From Mucilaginibacter sp. OK268 (GTDB lineage Bacteria; Bacteroidota; Bacteroidia; Sphingobacteriales; Sphingobacteriaceae), in the NCBI RefSeq assembly GCF_900103125.1, contig NZ_FNJV01000002.1, forward strand, positions 1,094,088 through 1,158,087: 64,000 nucleotides of DNA, given 5' to 3'. Below, in pieces: positions 1-9,126 of this stretch (positions are counted from its first letter, which is position 1; each line of letters begins with the position of its first letter). The notes beneath the pieces were generated by a model. The model did not search any database, was not told the origin of the DNA, and saw only the letters and a program-made list of their open reading frames with translations. The position numbers and the translations under genes were made by a program.

Positions 1-705
1 GTGGCTATACCGGCCCTGTTCATGAACCTGACGGAAGTTACCGACTTGACCAGCATCGGTACCCTGTTTGCTTTTGTACTGGTATGCGGCGGTGTGCTTT
101 TACTACCGCGTGAAGCGGCACAAGCAGGCAAATTCCATTTGCCTTATGTTAATGGTAAAATAATTATCCCGCTGATAACACTCATTATTTTAGGTGCTTG
201 TATTTACTTTAAGCCGGCCCCTCAGGTAGAGATGATGCAGTTTAAAAAGCTCAAAGACCGGTCGGCCATTATTGAAAGCCTGGATGCCAGGGATAATGCT
301 ACGCTGCTTACCAGTTTCAATACACTTTACGGTGATCAGCATATTACCCCAGCTAATGCTACCAAGTACTTCAAAGATATTGAGGAGGATAAATTTGATA
401 CCGCGCTTAGGGCTACCACTAATATCACCGATGCTAAAAAGTATTATCTGGGTCTGGATGGCTTCCTGTATAACTTTCCGAACTACCTGTTTTTTATCCT
501 CATCATCATTATCAGCATTTACAGCTTTATCAAAAACTTTTCGCTGATACCGGTGCTGGGCTTAATGAGCTGCTTTTATTTAATGACGGAGTTGGGCTAT
601 ACCAACTGGCTGCGCTTTTTAATATGGCTGGTGATAGGTTTGGTTATTTACTTTACCTACAGTTATAAAAACAGCGTACTGGGCAGAGAGGCTAAAACGG
701 CTTAG
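1..705 (+). CDS. APC-family amino acid permease, C-terminal part (5' end outside window)
   Basis: The frame is open at base 1, so the initial GTG is probably an internal valine. The 234 visible residues contain five hydrophobic segments at about 19-35, 54-70, 162-179, 182-198 and 203-220. The opening stretch (LTEVTDLTSIGTLFAFVLV followed by a short basic loop) is typical of late membrane helices in cationic-amino-acid-transporter type APC permeases. A soluble loop of about 90 residues (71-160) separates the second and third visible helices. Expected role is inner-membrane uptake or exchange of amino acids; substrate cannot be told from this fragment. It stands alone on the plus strand, followed by a palindromic repeat. 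Confidence 0.75.
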   Translation: MAIPALFMNLTEVTDLTSIGTLFAFVLVCGGVLLLPREAAQAGKFHLPYVNGKIIIPLITLIILGACIYFKPAPQVEMMQFKKLKDRSAIIESLDARDNATLLTSFNTLYGDQHITPANATKYFKDIEEDKFDTALRATTNITDAKKYYLGLDGFLYNFPNYLFFILIIIISIYSFIKNFSLIPVLGLMSCFYLMTELGYTNWLRFLIWLVIGLVIYFTYSYKNSVLGREAKTA

Positions 706-756
706 ATGATCTTAGTAAAATGACGATCGACTCACCCGGTCTGCGCTTTTTAATAC

Positions 757-845
757 ACGCGTCATTGCGAGGTACGAAGCAATCCCCTATTTACAGAGTC
801 GCTTTGTATAGTATAGAGATTGCTTCGTACCTCGCAATGACGCGT
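757..845. repeat. 89-bp palindromic repeat, copy 1
   Basis: Perfect 28-nt inverted arms (757-784 and 818-845) surround a 33-nt loop. The core word CATTGCGAGGTACGAAGCAA recurs at 12231-12370 and 13701-13783. A relative with a different core is at 57381-57490. The rest of the 706-960 gap shows nothing else I recognise. Confidence 0.9.
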
Positions 846-960
846 GGAGATAAAGAATTTACCCAATCCTCTTTCCAGCGAAGCTGAAGAGAGAGTCGAC
901 AAGCGCAGCGATATCGGGGTGAGTAAACTATACAAGCGATAACCTAATTACTACTTCATC

Positions 961-1374
961 ATGTGGATATGCCCCATATGTAACCGCGAATTTTCTGCTA
1001 CCAACCAGGTACATTCTTGTCGTGAGCGTAACCTGGGCGATTTTTTGCAGGGTAAGTCGGAATACACAGTGGGGCTTTTTGATCATTTCATTACGGAATA
1101 TCTGCAAATAGCGCCCATAAAAGTTTATCCTACCAAAAGCATGATCGCTATAGGCGCCCGTGTAAATTTTGCCTATGTTACCCAATTAGGCAAAAACTTT
1201 ATTGATGTGGTGCTTCCATTTAAGGAGATATATGAGGATAACCTGTGCTTTACCAAAATAAAAACGGTACCAGGCACCAATGATCACAACCATTATTTCA
1301 GGATGTATTATAAAGAAGACTTGAACGATGAGGTCAGAAAATACATGAAAATGGCATACGAAAAAGGGAAGTAG
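961..1374 (+). CDS. DUF5655-like protein with N-terminal zinc-binding motif
   Basis: A 137-residue protein of unknown function that I place with DUF5655 proteins of Bacteroidota by overall resemblance. Residues C4, C7, H18 and C20 form a probable CxxC...HxC zinc site. The remaining ~110 residues form one compact domain without signal peptide or membrane segment, so it is probably cytoplasmic. The ATG at 961 is the first codon that includes the zinc motif. It is monocistronic and converges on the PAP2 gene across a stem-loop-forming repeat. Family assignment is by recognition, and no function is claimed. Confidence 0.7.
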   Translation: MWICPICNREFSATNQVHSCRERNLGDFLQGKSEYTVGLFDHFITEYLQIAPIKVYPTKSMIAIGARVNFAYVTQLGKNFIDVVLPFKEIYEDNLCFTKIKTVPGTNDHNHYFRMYYKEDLNDEVRKYMKMAYEKGK

Positions 1375-1378
1375 TGTT

Positions 1379-1458
1379 GAGTCTTAAGTCCGAAGTCTTA
1401 AGTTCTGAGGACAAAAAAAGTGATTTGCTTTCAGACTCAGGGCTCAAGACTTAAGACT
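1379..1458. repeat. Word-array stem-loop between convergent genes (word GTCTTAAGTC)
   Basis: The left side carries two copies of GTCTTAAGT-like words. The right side carries the complement (CTCAAGACTTAAGAC). Folded, this gives a long imperfect hairpin between the DUF5655 and PAP2 stop codons, so it may act as a bidirectional terminator. Confidence 0.7.
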
Positions 1459-1460
1459 GC

Positions 1461-2078
1461 TTACTGCGGATAGGTCTTATGTTTCTTCTTACCCAGGATC
1501 CATTGCTGGGCCTTAAAGCTCAGGTAAGCTGAACCTGCTCCTACAAGCGCTCCACCTATAACATCGCTCGGGTAATGCACTCCTAAATACATCCGCGAAT
1601 ATCCTACAGCACCGGCATATAAAAACGAAGGTGCTATTACATACCATTTGGGTATAGCCAAACTTAAAGAGGTAGCCGCCGAAAAAGCAAATGCGGTGTG
1701 CCCGGAAGGAAACGAAGGGTCTGTAGGACCTGGCGATTCTTTCAGCGTTATCAGATCTGGGTGTGCTATGTATGGCCGTGTACGGTTAAATATTTTCTTT
1801 AATACATAAGTGGAGCCGCCGGCAATTACCAGGGAGGCTCCTGCCTGTAAACCGGTAATTTTAAGATCATCGTCATGGTTTACAAAACCAGCTACCAACA
1901 AACCAACCGGTACAGCGGCATCAACATAAATAGCTTTTTTGGTAACAAATCTCCAGGTTTTATCACCACCGCTAACCGGGCCATTGATTCCTTTTAACAG
2001 GTTAAGATCAAGCCCCTGGGCAAATAAACCGGTGGCAAAAAACAATGCCCAACACGTTAAATATATTTTCTTTTTCAC
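1461..2078 (-). CDS. PAP2-family phosphatase
   Basis: A 205-residue exported or membrane-anchored phosphatase of the PAP2 superfamily. Residues 1-21 look like a signal peptide (ends ATGLFAQ). All three catalytic signatures are present: K94-x6-R101-P102, P124-S-G-H127, and S161-R162-x5-H168-x3-D172. Such enzymes dephosphorylate lipid phosphates such as phosphatidic acid, undecaprenyl pyrophosphate or lipid A; the substrate is not evident here. The intact triad indicates an active enzyme. It lies 256 bp from kup on the same strand, but a stem-loop repeat fills that gap, so cotranscription is doubtful. Confidence 0.88.
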   Translation of the reverse strand: MKKKIYLTCWALFFATGLFAQGLDLNLLKGINGPVSGGDKTWRFVTKKAIYVDAAVPVGLLVAGFVNHDDDLKITGLQAGASLVIAGGSTYVLKKIFNRTRPYIAHPDLITLKESPGPTDPSFPSGHTAFAFSAATSLSLAIPKWYVIAPSFLYAGAVGYSRMYLGVHYPSDVIGGALVGAGSAYLSFKAQQWILGKKKHKTYPQ

Positions 2079-2165
2079 TTACAGGATTTTACTCAAACGC
2101 TGTAAATGTGAAAAAACATTCTGTAGTAATACTGAATTAATACTGGCTTAACGCCTTTTTTTGAG

Positions 2166-2334
2166 AGGAGCAAGGATTTTTGGAGCAAGGAACAAAGATT
2201 GTGAGATTAAGGATCACGAATTAGAACAAAGAACAAGAATCATTTGATAAAGGAATAAAAACAAGATCTTTTTTCTTTGATCCAAAAATCCTTGCTCCTT
2301 GCTCCAAAAATCCAATAATCCTTGTTCCAAAAAT
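2166..2334. repeat. Word-array stem-loop (word GGAGCAAGGA)
   Basis: The left side has GAGCAAGGATTTTTGGAGCA-type words. The right side has their complements (AAAAATCCTTGCTCC, twice). The array runs to the stop codon of kup. The same word family recurs at 45313-45412. Confidence 0.75.
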
Positions 2335-4284
2335 CTAATTTACCCGGTGTATCTCTATAGCTTCCGGGATCGACAGCATCAGTGGTACTTTCTCTACCGT
2401 AACAAAGCTCAGATCCAGACCAAAGCCCCGTTCTTCAGACAAACTCACCTTTTTAAGCTGAACATAAAAATCCATAATGAACCGCTCGTAGAACGACAGG
2501 CTGTGCGAGCGCGACAATACTTTTTCAATCACCACAAACCTGAAATCGCCAACGATCTTATGTTTGTTTAATGATTTATAATGACTGGTAATATCCACCT
2601 CACCTTTTTTAACCAGATCTTCCACCACTTTGCGAAACAACAGGTTTATTTGTTGCTCCACCCGGAAACCCAGTTTAAAGTCGATCCTGATGAGCTTGTT
2701 AGGTACCAGAAATTCTACTTCATACTCGCGTTTGTAAGGCTCATCAACCACGTCAACGTGTACCAGCCAGTAAACATCGGCCCGCTTGGGTTGCTTTTGT
2801 AATATGGAATAAACTATTTTCGATTCAATTTCGGAGTTAAAATTGGCGCTGGTTAAATACACCAGCTGCGACGCGTATTTGGGTACGGTTTCATCCGCGC
2901 TCAGTTCCTTCAAAATATCAAAGTAATCGTCAATCGCCACAAACTTCACATAACGGTTCCTGATCTTACGGGCGGTATGCCAGGTCCACATTACGGTGAA
3001 TAGGACGAAACCTATGGATAAGGTAAACCAGCCACCATCCAGGAACTTGTGCAAGTTACCCGCCAGGAAAGTACCCTCGATGGACACGTAAACGATCAAA
3101 AATATAGTAATAATATAATTGGGTATCTTTTTGCGCTTCAGGAATTTGGATACGAGTATAGTGGTCATGAGCATGGCCACGGTGATACTTAAACCATAGG
3201 CCGCCTCCATCCTATCAGAATGACGGAATATGAGCACCACGCCCAGACAACCTGCCCAAAGTATCCAGTTTACGCTGGGTACATACAACTGGCCTTTTTG
3301 TTCTGACGGATAATTGATACGCACCTTGGGCCACAGGTTAAGCCTTACTGCCTCGGCTATCAGTGTAAACGAGCCTGATATCAGGGCCTGGCTGGCAATA
3401 ATAGCCGCCACCGTAGCAATACCAATACCGTATAACAAGAACCAAACCGGCATTATTTTATAGAACGGATTATTAATATTAAGGTCCATCACAGTGCCAT
3501 TGCGCTGCAACAACCAAACTGCCTGACCCAGGTAGTTTAATATCAAACAGGTTTTAACATATATCCAGCTGATGCGGATATTGGCTTTACCGCAGTGCCC
3601 CAGGTCGGAGTATAAAGCCTCGGCCCCGGTGGTACATAAAAACACCGCACCCAATACAATAAACGCGTTACCACTTGTACTGGAGCTTAGTAATTTGTAA
3701 GCATAATATGGGTTTAAGGCCCTTATAATAATTGGATCGTGTATGATGTAGCTTATCCCCAGTACACCCATCATGGTGAACCAGATAAACATAATAGGTC
3801 CAAAAGCTTTACCTACCAGCGATGTGCCAAATTGCTGTATCACAAAAAGTACGGTGATGATGGCCATAACAATTTCGACAGTTGGCAATCGAGGATAATA
3901 GGTTTGCAAACCTTCAATGGCCGATGATATGGTTATGGGCGGGGTAATAATACCGTCGGCAAGCAGGGCGCAACCGCCTACAACAGCAGGCACTATGAGC
4001 CATTTTGCTTTACGGCGAACCAGCGAAAAGAGTGAAAAAATGCCACCCTCACCTTTGTTATCGGCTCGCAGCGTGATCACTACATATTTCAACGTGGTTT
4101 GCAGGGTAAGCGTCCAGAAGATGAGGGATACGCCACCAAGTATTAATGTTTCGGATATACGTTGCTGACCAACTATAGCCTTAAATACGTATAATGGGGA
4201 GGTACCAATATCACCGTAAATTATTCCTAAACTGATGAGCAGGCCTGCGGCCGTCAGTTTTTGCAGATCTTTATGGTTCGACAC
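2335..4284 (-). CDS. kup: KUP/HAK/KT-family potassium transporter
   Basis: A 649-residue transporter close to the usual KUP length (about 620-650). The hallmark N-terminal motif GIIYGDIGTSPLY lies at residues 20-32. A run of about twelve hydrophobic helices follows to roughly residue 450, then a cytoplasmic C-terminal domain of ~190 residues. KUP proteins bring potassium into the cell, generally by proton symport, and support osmotic adaptation and pH homeostasis. The gene is divergent from the T9SS-sorted protein gene. No frameshift or missing segment is apparent. The ATG at 4284 gives the standard short hydrophilic N-terminus before helix 1. Confidence 0.95.
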   Translation of the reverse strand: MSNHKDLQKLTAAGLLISLGIIYGDIGTSPLYVFKAIVGQQRISETLILGGVSLIFWTLTLQTTLKYVVITLRADNKGEGGIFSLFSLVRRKAKWLIVPAVVGGCALLADGIITPPITISSAIEGLQTYYPRLPTVEIVMAIITVLFVIQQFGTSLVGKAFGPIMFIWFTMMGVLGISYIIHDPIIIRALNPYYAYKLLSSSTSGNAFIVLGAVFLCTTGAEALYSDLGHCGKANIRISWIYVKTCLILNYLGQAVWLLQRNGTVMDLNINNPFYKIMPVWFLLYGIGIATVAAIIASQALISGSFTLIAEAVRLNLWPKVRINYPSEQKGQLYVPSVNWILWAGCLGVVLIFRHSDRMEAAYGLSITVAMLMTTILVSKFLKRKKIPNYIITIFLIVYVSIEGTFLAGNLHKFLDGGWFTLSIGFVLFTVMWTWHTARKIRNRYVKFVAIDDYFDILKELSADETVPKYASQLVYLTSANFNSEIESKIVYSILQKQPKRADVYWLVHVDVVDEPYKREYEVEFLVPNKLIRIDFKLGFRVEQQINLLFRKVVEDLVKKGEVDITSHYKSLNKHKIVGDFRFVVIEKVLSRSHSLSFYERFIMDFYVQLKKVSLSEERGFGLDLSFVTVEKVPLMLSIPEAIEIHRVN

Positions 4285-4435
4285 TATTATATTTTAAAAG
4301 CTGCAAAAATATTAATTTTTTCCGGTAAACTTAAATAAACATTAAACGTATAAACAAAAACGAAGTCTAAACTGTAAAATGGACATATTTTGTTAAATTT
4401 TGTTAAAAAGTTTTAGAAAAGCATCATTTTTTTAA

Positions 4436-4462
4436 TTGATGAGGGCTTTATTTATACTTTTG
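4436..4462 (+). promoter_or_regulatory. Bacteroidota-type promoter for the T9SS-sorted protein
   Basis: TACTTTTG at 4455-4462 matches the -7 consensus TAnnTTTG. A TTG at 4436-4438, about 19 bp upstream, fits the -33 element. The start codon is 17 bp further on. Confidence 0.55.
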
Positions 4463-4478
4463 TAGACGAAGACTTAAA

Positions 4479-4991
4479 ATGAGGCGAAAAATAACTTATT
4501 CTTTTATTTACACCTATACCTGGTTCATACTAATTGCGATGGCAGTTTTTATGAATCTGGCTTTTGTCTCCGATGCTAAAATTAAAAACGACACTACCTA
4601 CCTTCGCGCTTCAAAAGAGAAGGCAGGCAAAATGTCCTATTTTAAAAATGGTCTGCACCTGGTATTACCCCCAACAAGGCCCGCAATAACATCAAGCGTA
4701 AAAGTGAGCGTTTCGAGGCCCAATGATAAATTATTGAATGATGTGCAGTTATACCCTAACCCGGTTACCGATCAGATCAATTTAAAATATACTCTATCCC
4801 GCAATACCAATGTCACCATTAAAATAATGGATGTATTGGGCAATGATATTACCACCATGTTTTCGTCAAGGGTTGATTCCGGCGACCATAACATCAACTA
4901 CCCTATAGCCAACAAACTTACCCGCGGCTTTTACTTTGTACGCGTGGTAGCCGGTACCGAATCGGTTATCAAACGGATCTCGGTACTGTAA
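4479..4991 (+). CDS. Small exported protein with type IX secretion C-terminal sorting domain
   Basis: A 170-residue protein. Residues ~10-33 form a signal sequence or signal anchor. Residues ~88-170 match a T9SS type A sorting domain: it begins LYPNPVTDQINLKY, has the middle motif KIMDVLGNDI and ends RGFYFVRVVAGTESVIKRIS. That domain directs proteins across the outer membrane by the type IX system and is usually cleaved. Only ~50 residues lie between signal and sorting domain, with no recognisable cargo, so this is nearly a bare sorting domain. It may be a small surface protein or a remnant of a larger one. It has its own promoter and is divergent from kup. Confidence 0.8.
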   Translation: MRRKITYSFIYTYTWFILIAMAVFMNLAFVSDAKIKNDTTYLRASKEKAGKMSYFKNGLHLVLPPTRPAITSSVKVSVSRPNDKLLNDVQLYPNPVTDQINLKYTLSRNTNVTIKIMDVLGNDITTMFSSRVDSGDHNINYPIANKLTRGFYFVRVVAGTESVIKRISVL

Positions 4992-5015
4992 TTCGTAATA
5001 ATTCATCTTTTTATT

Positions 5016-5098
5016 TTGTCATCCTGAGGCACGAAGGATCTATTGTTTAACTGTACAGGTTGTATAATTAGATGCTTCACTCCGTTCAGCATGACAAA
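5016..5098. repeat. Palindromic repeat of the GTCATCCTGAG family
   Basis: TTTGTCATCCTGAGGCACGA on the left pairs imperfectly with CCGTTCAGCATGACAAA on the right. It is related to the repeats at 44677-44823 and sits in the gap before the FAH-family gene. Confidence 0.7.
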
Positions 5099-5199
5099 CC
5101 TTCCACTCAAAGAAATTAAAATCCTATCCACCTTTTTACTAAAATCCCCATACCACTAACCAAGCTTTTTTTTAGCTTTGGCGTTTATAGCTTTTACTT

Positions 5200-5811
5200 A
5201 TGAAGATAATTGCCATTGGCCGCAACTATGCCGAACACGCCAAAGAATTAAATAACCCGGTACCCGCCGTTCCGGTTATTTTCATGAAACCCGAAACTGC
5301 CATTATCAAGGATAACAAACCTTTTTACCACCCCGATTTTTCTGACGATGTACATCACGAGATCGAGATCGTTTTAAAAATAAGCAAGGAAGGCAAACAT
5401 ATCAGCGAAAAATTCGCCGGCAATTACTACGAAGAGATTGCCCTGGGTGTTGATTTTACCGCCCGCGATATACAGAGCAAGCATAAAGAAAAGGGCTTGC
5501 CCTGGGAGCTGGCCAAAGCATTTGACGGCTCGGCCCCAATCAGCGCTTTTGTGCCTAAAAGCAAATTCCCACAGATCTACGATCTGAATTTTAAACTGGA
5601 TGTGAACGGCGAAACCCGGCAGCAGGGCAATACCCGGGATCTGCTCTTCCCGTTCGAAAACATTATTGCCTTTGTTTCACGATACATCACCCTTAAAAAG
5701 GGCGACCTTATATTTACCGGTACCCCGCAGGGTGTATCAAAAGTAAAAGTTGGCGACAGACTGGAAGGATATTTAGAGGATGAAAAATTGCTTGACTTTT
5801 ACGTTAAATAA
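5200..5811 (+). CDS. Fumarylacetoacetate hydrolase family protein (FAHD1-like)
   Basis: A 203-residue single-domain member of the FAH family, the size of FAHD1-type acylpyruvate hydrolases and oxaloacetate decarboxylases. The N-terminus KIIAIGRNYAEHAKEL is typical. The metal ligands E54, E56 (HHEIEIVLK) and D85 (GVDFTARD) are present, as is the loop WELAKAFDGSAP near 102-113 and a C-terminal FTGTPQGVSKVKVGD stretch. It is expected to hydrolyse C-C bonds in short acylpyruvates or a related beta-keto acid in the cytoplasm; the exact substrate is unknown. The stop is 3 bp before the M23 peptidase start, so the two are probably co-transcribed. Confidence 0.88.
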   Translation: MKIIAIGRNYAEHAKELNNPVPAVPVIFMKPETAIIKDNKPFYHPDFSDDVHHEIEIVLKISKEGKHISEKFAGNYYEEIALGVDFTARDIQSKHKEKGLPWELAKAFDGSAPISAFVPKSKFPQIYDLNFKLDVNGETRQQGNTRDLLFPFENIIAFVSRYITLKKGDLIFTGTPQGVSKVKVGDRLEGYLEDEKLLDFYVK

Positions 5812-5814
5812 AAC

Positions 5815-7533
5815 ATGATCAAAAAACAACTGATTATTACCGCGCTATGCCTTGTTTTTAATTTGGACATACAGGCACAAACACCTATACAAAGCAGGCA
5901 ATACCCGCAAAATTATTTCCGCTACCCGCTTGATCTGCCGCCGACAACAGCCGGATCATTTGGCGAGCTCAGGCCGGCCCACTTTCATTCGGGGCTCGAT
6001 TTTAAAACCAACCAGCGTACCGGCTACCCGGTACATGCCGCGGCCGATGGTTTTGTTTCACGAGTAAGGGTACAATTTGGCGGTTTTGGCAGGGCTGTTT
6101 ACATCACCCATCCTAATGGTTATACTACCGTTTATGGTCACCTCGAAGCTTTTTCGCCCGCTATAGCGGCCATAGTAAAAGCCTACCAATACGATCATCA
6201 AACCTATGAGGCCGACTTTAATCTCGAGCCTAAACAGGTACCGGTTCAAAAAGGTGATGTATTTGCCATGTCTGGTAATGCCGGCGCATCAGCCGGACCG
6301 CATGTGCATTTCGAGATCAGGGATACCCAAACCGAGCAAACTATTAACCCGCAATTGTTTGGCTTAACCATTCCAGACAGGATTCCTCCTACCATCACCT
6401 CTATCGGCATCTATCATCTCAATGGTAACCCCTTTAGTGAAAAAACCCAAAAAGAATTTCTGGCAGTAACCGGGGCCACAGGCACAGGCAATTATCACTT
6501 ATTAAAACCACAGGTATTATACCTGAGCGGCTATGTGGGTTTTGGTATCAATACCACAGATATGAACAGCACCTCAGCCAATCATAACGGCATCTACTCG
6601 CTGGAGTTAAAGCTCGACGGCCAAACCGTGTACACTTTTACGGTAGAACGCTTTGCTTTTGACCAGACCCATGCCATCAACGCTTATATTGATTACCCGG
6701 CGTTTGAATCATCGCGCCGCTGGATGCAGAAATGCTTTATCTTGCCGGGCAGTCACATATCCCTTTATCCGCAATCCATCAACCGGGGCATCATCACTTT
6801 TGATGACAACGCCCTGCATGATGTGGAGTATGTGGTGAAAGACGTGGCTGGCAATACATCAACCCTAAAACTAAAGGTTCAGTCCGAAAAATTTACGCCA
6901 CCTGCTTATAAAATAGCCGGCACGCTGTTCCATTTTGATAAAAAGAGCGAGTTCAGTACCGATAAGGTAAAAGTGAGCGTTATGCCGGGAAATTTGTATG
7001 ACGATCTGGATTTCATTTATTCCGTATCCCCAAAAACGGCCTCCGGCTTTTCGCAGGTGCACCATATCCATAACCGCCTTACGCCTATCCATGACAGTTA
7101 TGACCTTTGGATAAAACCCGACGTGGATCTGGGTAAATATACCGATAAAGCGGTCATCGTAAGTATAGCCGGTGGTTGCCAGGGGGGTTATTTTCAGGAT
7201 GGCTATGTAAAATCAAAAGTGACTGCCTTTGGTGATTATTTTATCAGGATAGATACCATTCCGCCAGTTATCCGCCCACTCAATATCATCAATGGTAAAA
7301 ATATGGCCGCGGCCAAAAGTATCAACTTCAGGATGAGCGATAATCTGTCGGGCATTAAAAGCTATAGCGGCACTATCGACAATAAATGGGTTTTAATGGA
7401 ATGGGATTATAAAAGTAAAATACTAAGTTATACCTTTAGCGGCGAAATTGCTCCTGGTAAGCACGTATTTAAGCTGACAGTTGGCGACAATAAGAATAAT
7501 TTTTCGGAATTTACAGCCGATTTTTATAAGTAG
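5815..7533 (+). CDS. Exported M23-family metallopeptidase
   Basis: A 572-residue protein with signal peptide 1-21. The M23 (LytM-type) domain lies at ~45-185: H58-x3-D62 and H163-x-H165 (motif HVHFEI) are the zinc and catalytic residues, with YGHL at 107-110. M23 enzymes cut peptidoglycan cross-links in the periplasm. About 390 residues follow the peptidase domain and look like beta-rich modules, which I cannot name. One (about 480-572) contains IRMSDNLSGI-like text resembling immunoglobulin-like folds. The gene follows the FAH-family gene by 3 bp; the pairing has no obvious metabolic logic and probably reflects only cotranscription. Confidence 0.85.
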   Translation: MIKKQLIITALCLVFNLDIQAQTPIQSRQYPQNYFRYPLDLPPTTAGSFGELRPAHFHSGLDFKTNQRTGYPVHAAADGFVSRVRVQFGGFGRAVYITHPNGYTTVYGHLEAFSPAIAAIVKAYQYDHQTYEADFNLEPKQVPVQKGDVFAMSGNAGASAGPHVHFEIRDTQTEQTINPQLFGLTIPDRIPPTITSIGIYHLNGNPFSEKTQKEFLAVTGATGTGNYHLLKPQVLYLSGYVGFGINTTDMNSTSANHNGIYSLELKLDGQTVYTFTVERFAFDQTHAINAYIDYPAFESSRRWMQKCFILPGSHISLYPQSINRGIITFDDNALHDVEYVVKDVAGNTSTLKLKVQSEKFTPPAYKIAGTLFHFDKKSEFSTDKVKVSVMPGNLYDDLDFIYSVSPKTASGFSQVHHIHNRLTPIHDSYDLWIKPDVDLGKYTDKAVIVSIAGGCQGGYFQDGYVKSKVTAFGDYFIRIDTIPPVIRPLNIINGKNMAAAKSINFRMSDNLSGIKSYSGTIDNKWVLMEWDYKSKILSYTFSGEIAPGKHVFKLTVGDNKNNFSEFTADFYK

Positions 7534-7540
7534 TATAAGA

Positions 7541-7650
7541 AGAGTCAAGATATTAGAGTCAAGAATCAAGAAAAGCCCATACAAATAAACTAATGTATGG
7601 TTTTGCATCATATTCGTTTCTTGATTCTTGGTTCTTAACTCTTGATTCTA
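7541..7650. repeat. Word-array stem-loop (word GAATCAAGA)
   Basis: AGAGTCAAGA and GAATCAAGA words on the left are matched by TTCTTGATTCTTGG and CTCTTGATTCT on the right. It fills the space between the M23 gene and bcp. The same word class recurs at 54387-54468 and 55051-55152. Confidence 0.8.
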
Positions 7651-7666
7651 ACAACAAACAAAACCT

Positions 7667-8128
7667 ATGGCAACATTAAAAGAAGGCGATAAAGCCCCTG
7701 ATTTTACGGCAAAGGACCAGAATGGCAAAACCATTTCGCTTGCTGATTACAAAGGAAAAAATGTGATCCTTTATTTTTATCCCAAAGATGACACCCCGGG
7801 CTGTACTGCCGAGTCATGCAACTTTAGGGATAACTATCAGGTTTTATCAAAAATTGGCTTTGAAGTGATCGGTGTAAGCACAGACGATGAGAAATCGCAC
7901 AAAAAATTCGAGACCAAATACAGCCTGCCTTTTACCCTGATAGCCGATAACGAAAAACAAATTGTAGAAGCTTACGGCGTTTGGGTAGAAAAAAACATGT
8001 ACGGCAAACAATATATGGGTACCGCGCGTACTACTTTCCTGATCAGTGCCGATGGTATCATCAGTAAAATAATTCACAAGGTTGATACGCAAAATGCTTC
8101 ACAGCAAATACTCGACCTGATATCATAA
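7667..8128 (+). CDS. bcp: Thioredoxin-dependent thiol peroxidase (Bcp/PrxQ)
   Basis: A 153-residue peroxiredoxin of the Bcp/PrxQ class at full length. The motif DDTPGCTAESCNFRD (41-55) holds the peroxidatic Cys46 and the resolving Cys51 five residues later, the arrangement of atypical 2-Cys enzymes. It reduces hydrogen and organic peroxides in the cytoplasm using thioredoxin; a thioredoxin gene lies at 25.5 kb. The start codon follows directly after the word-array repeat. The next gene, a transketolase subunit, begins 49 bp downstream on the same strand. Confidence 0.94.
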   Translation: MATLKEGDKAPDFTAKDQNGKTISLADYKGKNVILYFYPKDDTPGCTAESCNFRDNYQVLSKIGFEVIGVSTDDEKSHKKFETKYSLPFTLIADNEKQIVEAYGVWVEKNMYGKQYMGTARTTFLISADGIISKIIHKVDTQNASQQILDLIS

Positions 8129-8177
8129 ACTTTAAAAACCATATCCAAGCTATCTTAGCTCTTCCCGAACTTTATTA

Positions 8178-9023
8178 ATGAAACCTACTATTCAAGAATT
8201 AGAAAAAACCGCGTCGCAGATCCGTCGCGACATTGTACGTATGGTACACGCCTGCCAATCGGGTCACCCGGGTGGTTCATTAGGTTGTACAGAATATTTC
8301 ACCGCCCTTTACTTCTCGGTAATGAACCACGATCCGAAGTTTAACATGGATGCCGTGGGCGAGGATATTTTCTTTTTATCAAACGGGCACATTTCGCCTG
8401 TATTTTACAGCACACTGGCCCATGCCGGTTATTTTGACAAGGCTGAATTAGCCACTTTCCGCAAGCTGAACACCCGCTTACAAGGTCACCCTACTACGCA
8501 TGAGCATTTACCTGGAGTGCGTATCGCTTCGGGTTCATTAGGCCAGGGTTTATCGGTAGCTATTGGCGCTGCACTTACCAAAAAACTAAACGGTGATAAA
8601 TCATTGGTATTTACCCTGCATGGCGATGGTGAATTGCAGGAAGGACAAATATGGGAAGCTGCCATGTTTGCACCGCACAACAAAGTAGATAACCTGATAT
8701 CGACCATTGATGTGAACGGTCAGCAAATTGACGGACCAACCAACCTGGTACTGTCACTGGGCGATCTGCATGCCAAATGGGAAGCCTTTGGTTGGGACGT
8801 TTTGGAGATGAAAGGTAATGACATGGCCGATGTGGTTAAAACGCTGCAGCTGGCCAAAAGCCGCACAGGCCAGGGCAAACCGATCATGATACTGATGCAT
8901 ACCGAAATGGGATATGGTGTTGATTTTATGGTAGGCAGCCACAAATGGCATGGTGTAGCGCCAAACGACGAGCAGCTGCAACTGGCCCTCGGTCAACTGG
9001 AAGAAACACTGGGCGATTATTAG
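8178..9023 (+). CDS. Transketolase, N-terminal (thiamine-diphosphate binding) subunit
   Basis: A 281-residue protein covering the first half of transketolase. The TPP/Mg motif GDGELQEG lies at 149-156, ending at N180 (DVNGQQIDG); H30 and H71 lie in the expected substrate-channel positions. Split transketolases occur widely in bacteria and archaea. The two halves assemble to transfer two-carbon ketol units in the non-oxidative pentose phosphate pathway. The matching C-terminal half starts about 100 bp downstream. The gap holds repeat remnants, not coding sequence joining the halves, so this is a genuine split gene pair and not a frameshift. Confidence 0.92.
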   Translation: MKPTIQELEKTASQIRRDIVRMVHACQSGHPGGSLGCTEYFTALYFSVMNHDPKFNMDAVGEDIFFLSNGHISPVFYSTLAHAGYFDKAELATFRKLNTRLQGHPTTHEHLPGVRIASGSLGQGLSVAIGAALTKKLNGDKSLVFTLHGDGELQEGQIWEAAMFAPHNKVDNLISTIDVNGQQIDGPTNLVLSLGDLHAKWEAFGWDVLEMKGNDMADVVKTLQLAKSRTGQGKPIMILMHTEMGYGVDFMVGSHKWHGVAPNDEQLQLALGQLEETLGDY

Positions 9024-9030
9024 CCCACTC

Positions 9031-9126
9031 TTAGAAGCAAGAGACAAGAATCAAGACACAAGAATTTATCACATAGAATATTTCCCAAAAGCATCTCTCC
9101 TTTGAAGAGGGGTTGGGGTGAGGCTC
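9031..9126. repeat. Half word-array and TCTCC...GAGGGG repeat remnant between transketolase halves
   Basis: AAGAGACAAGAATCAAGACA (9037-9056) is a GAATCAAGA-class array with no matching right arm. CTCTCCTTTGAAGAGGGG and the G-rich run after it resemble the repeat at 30654-30749. The G-rich tail runs into the start of the next gene and supplies its purine-rich upstream region. Confidence 0.55.
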
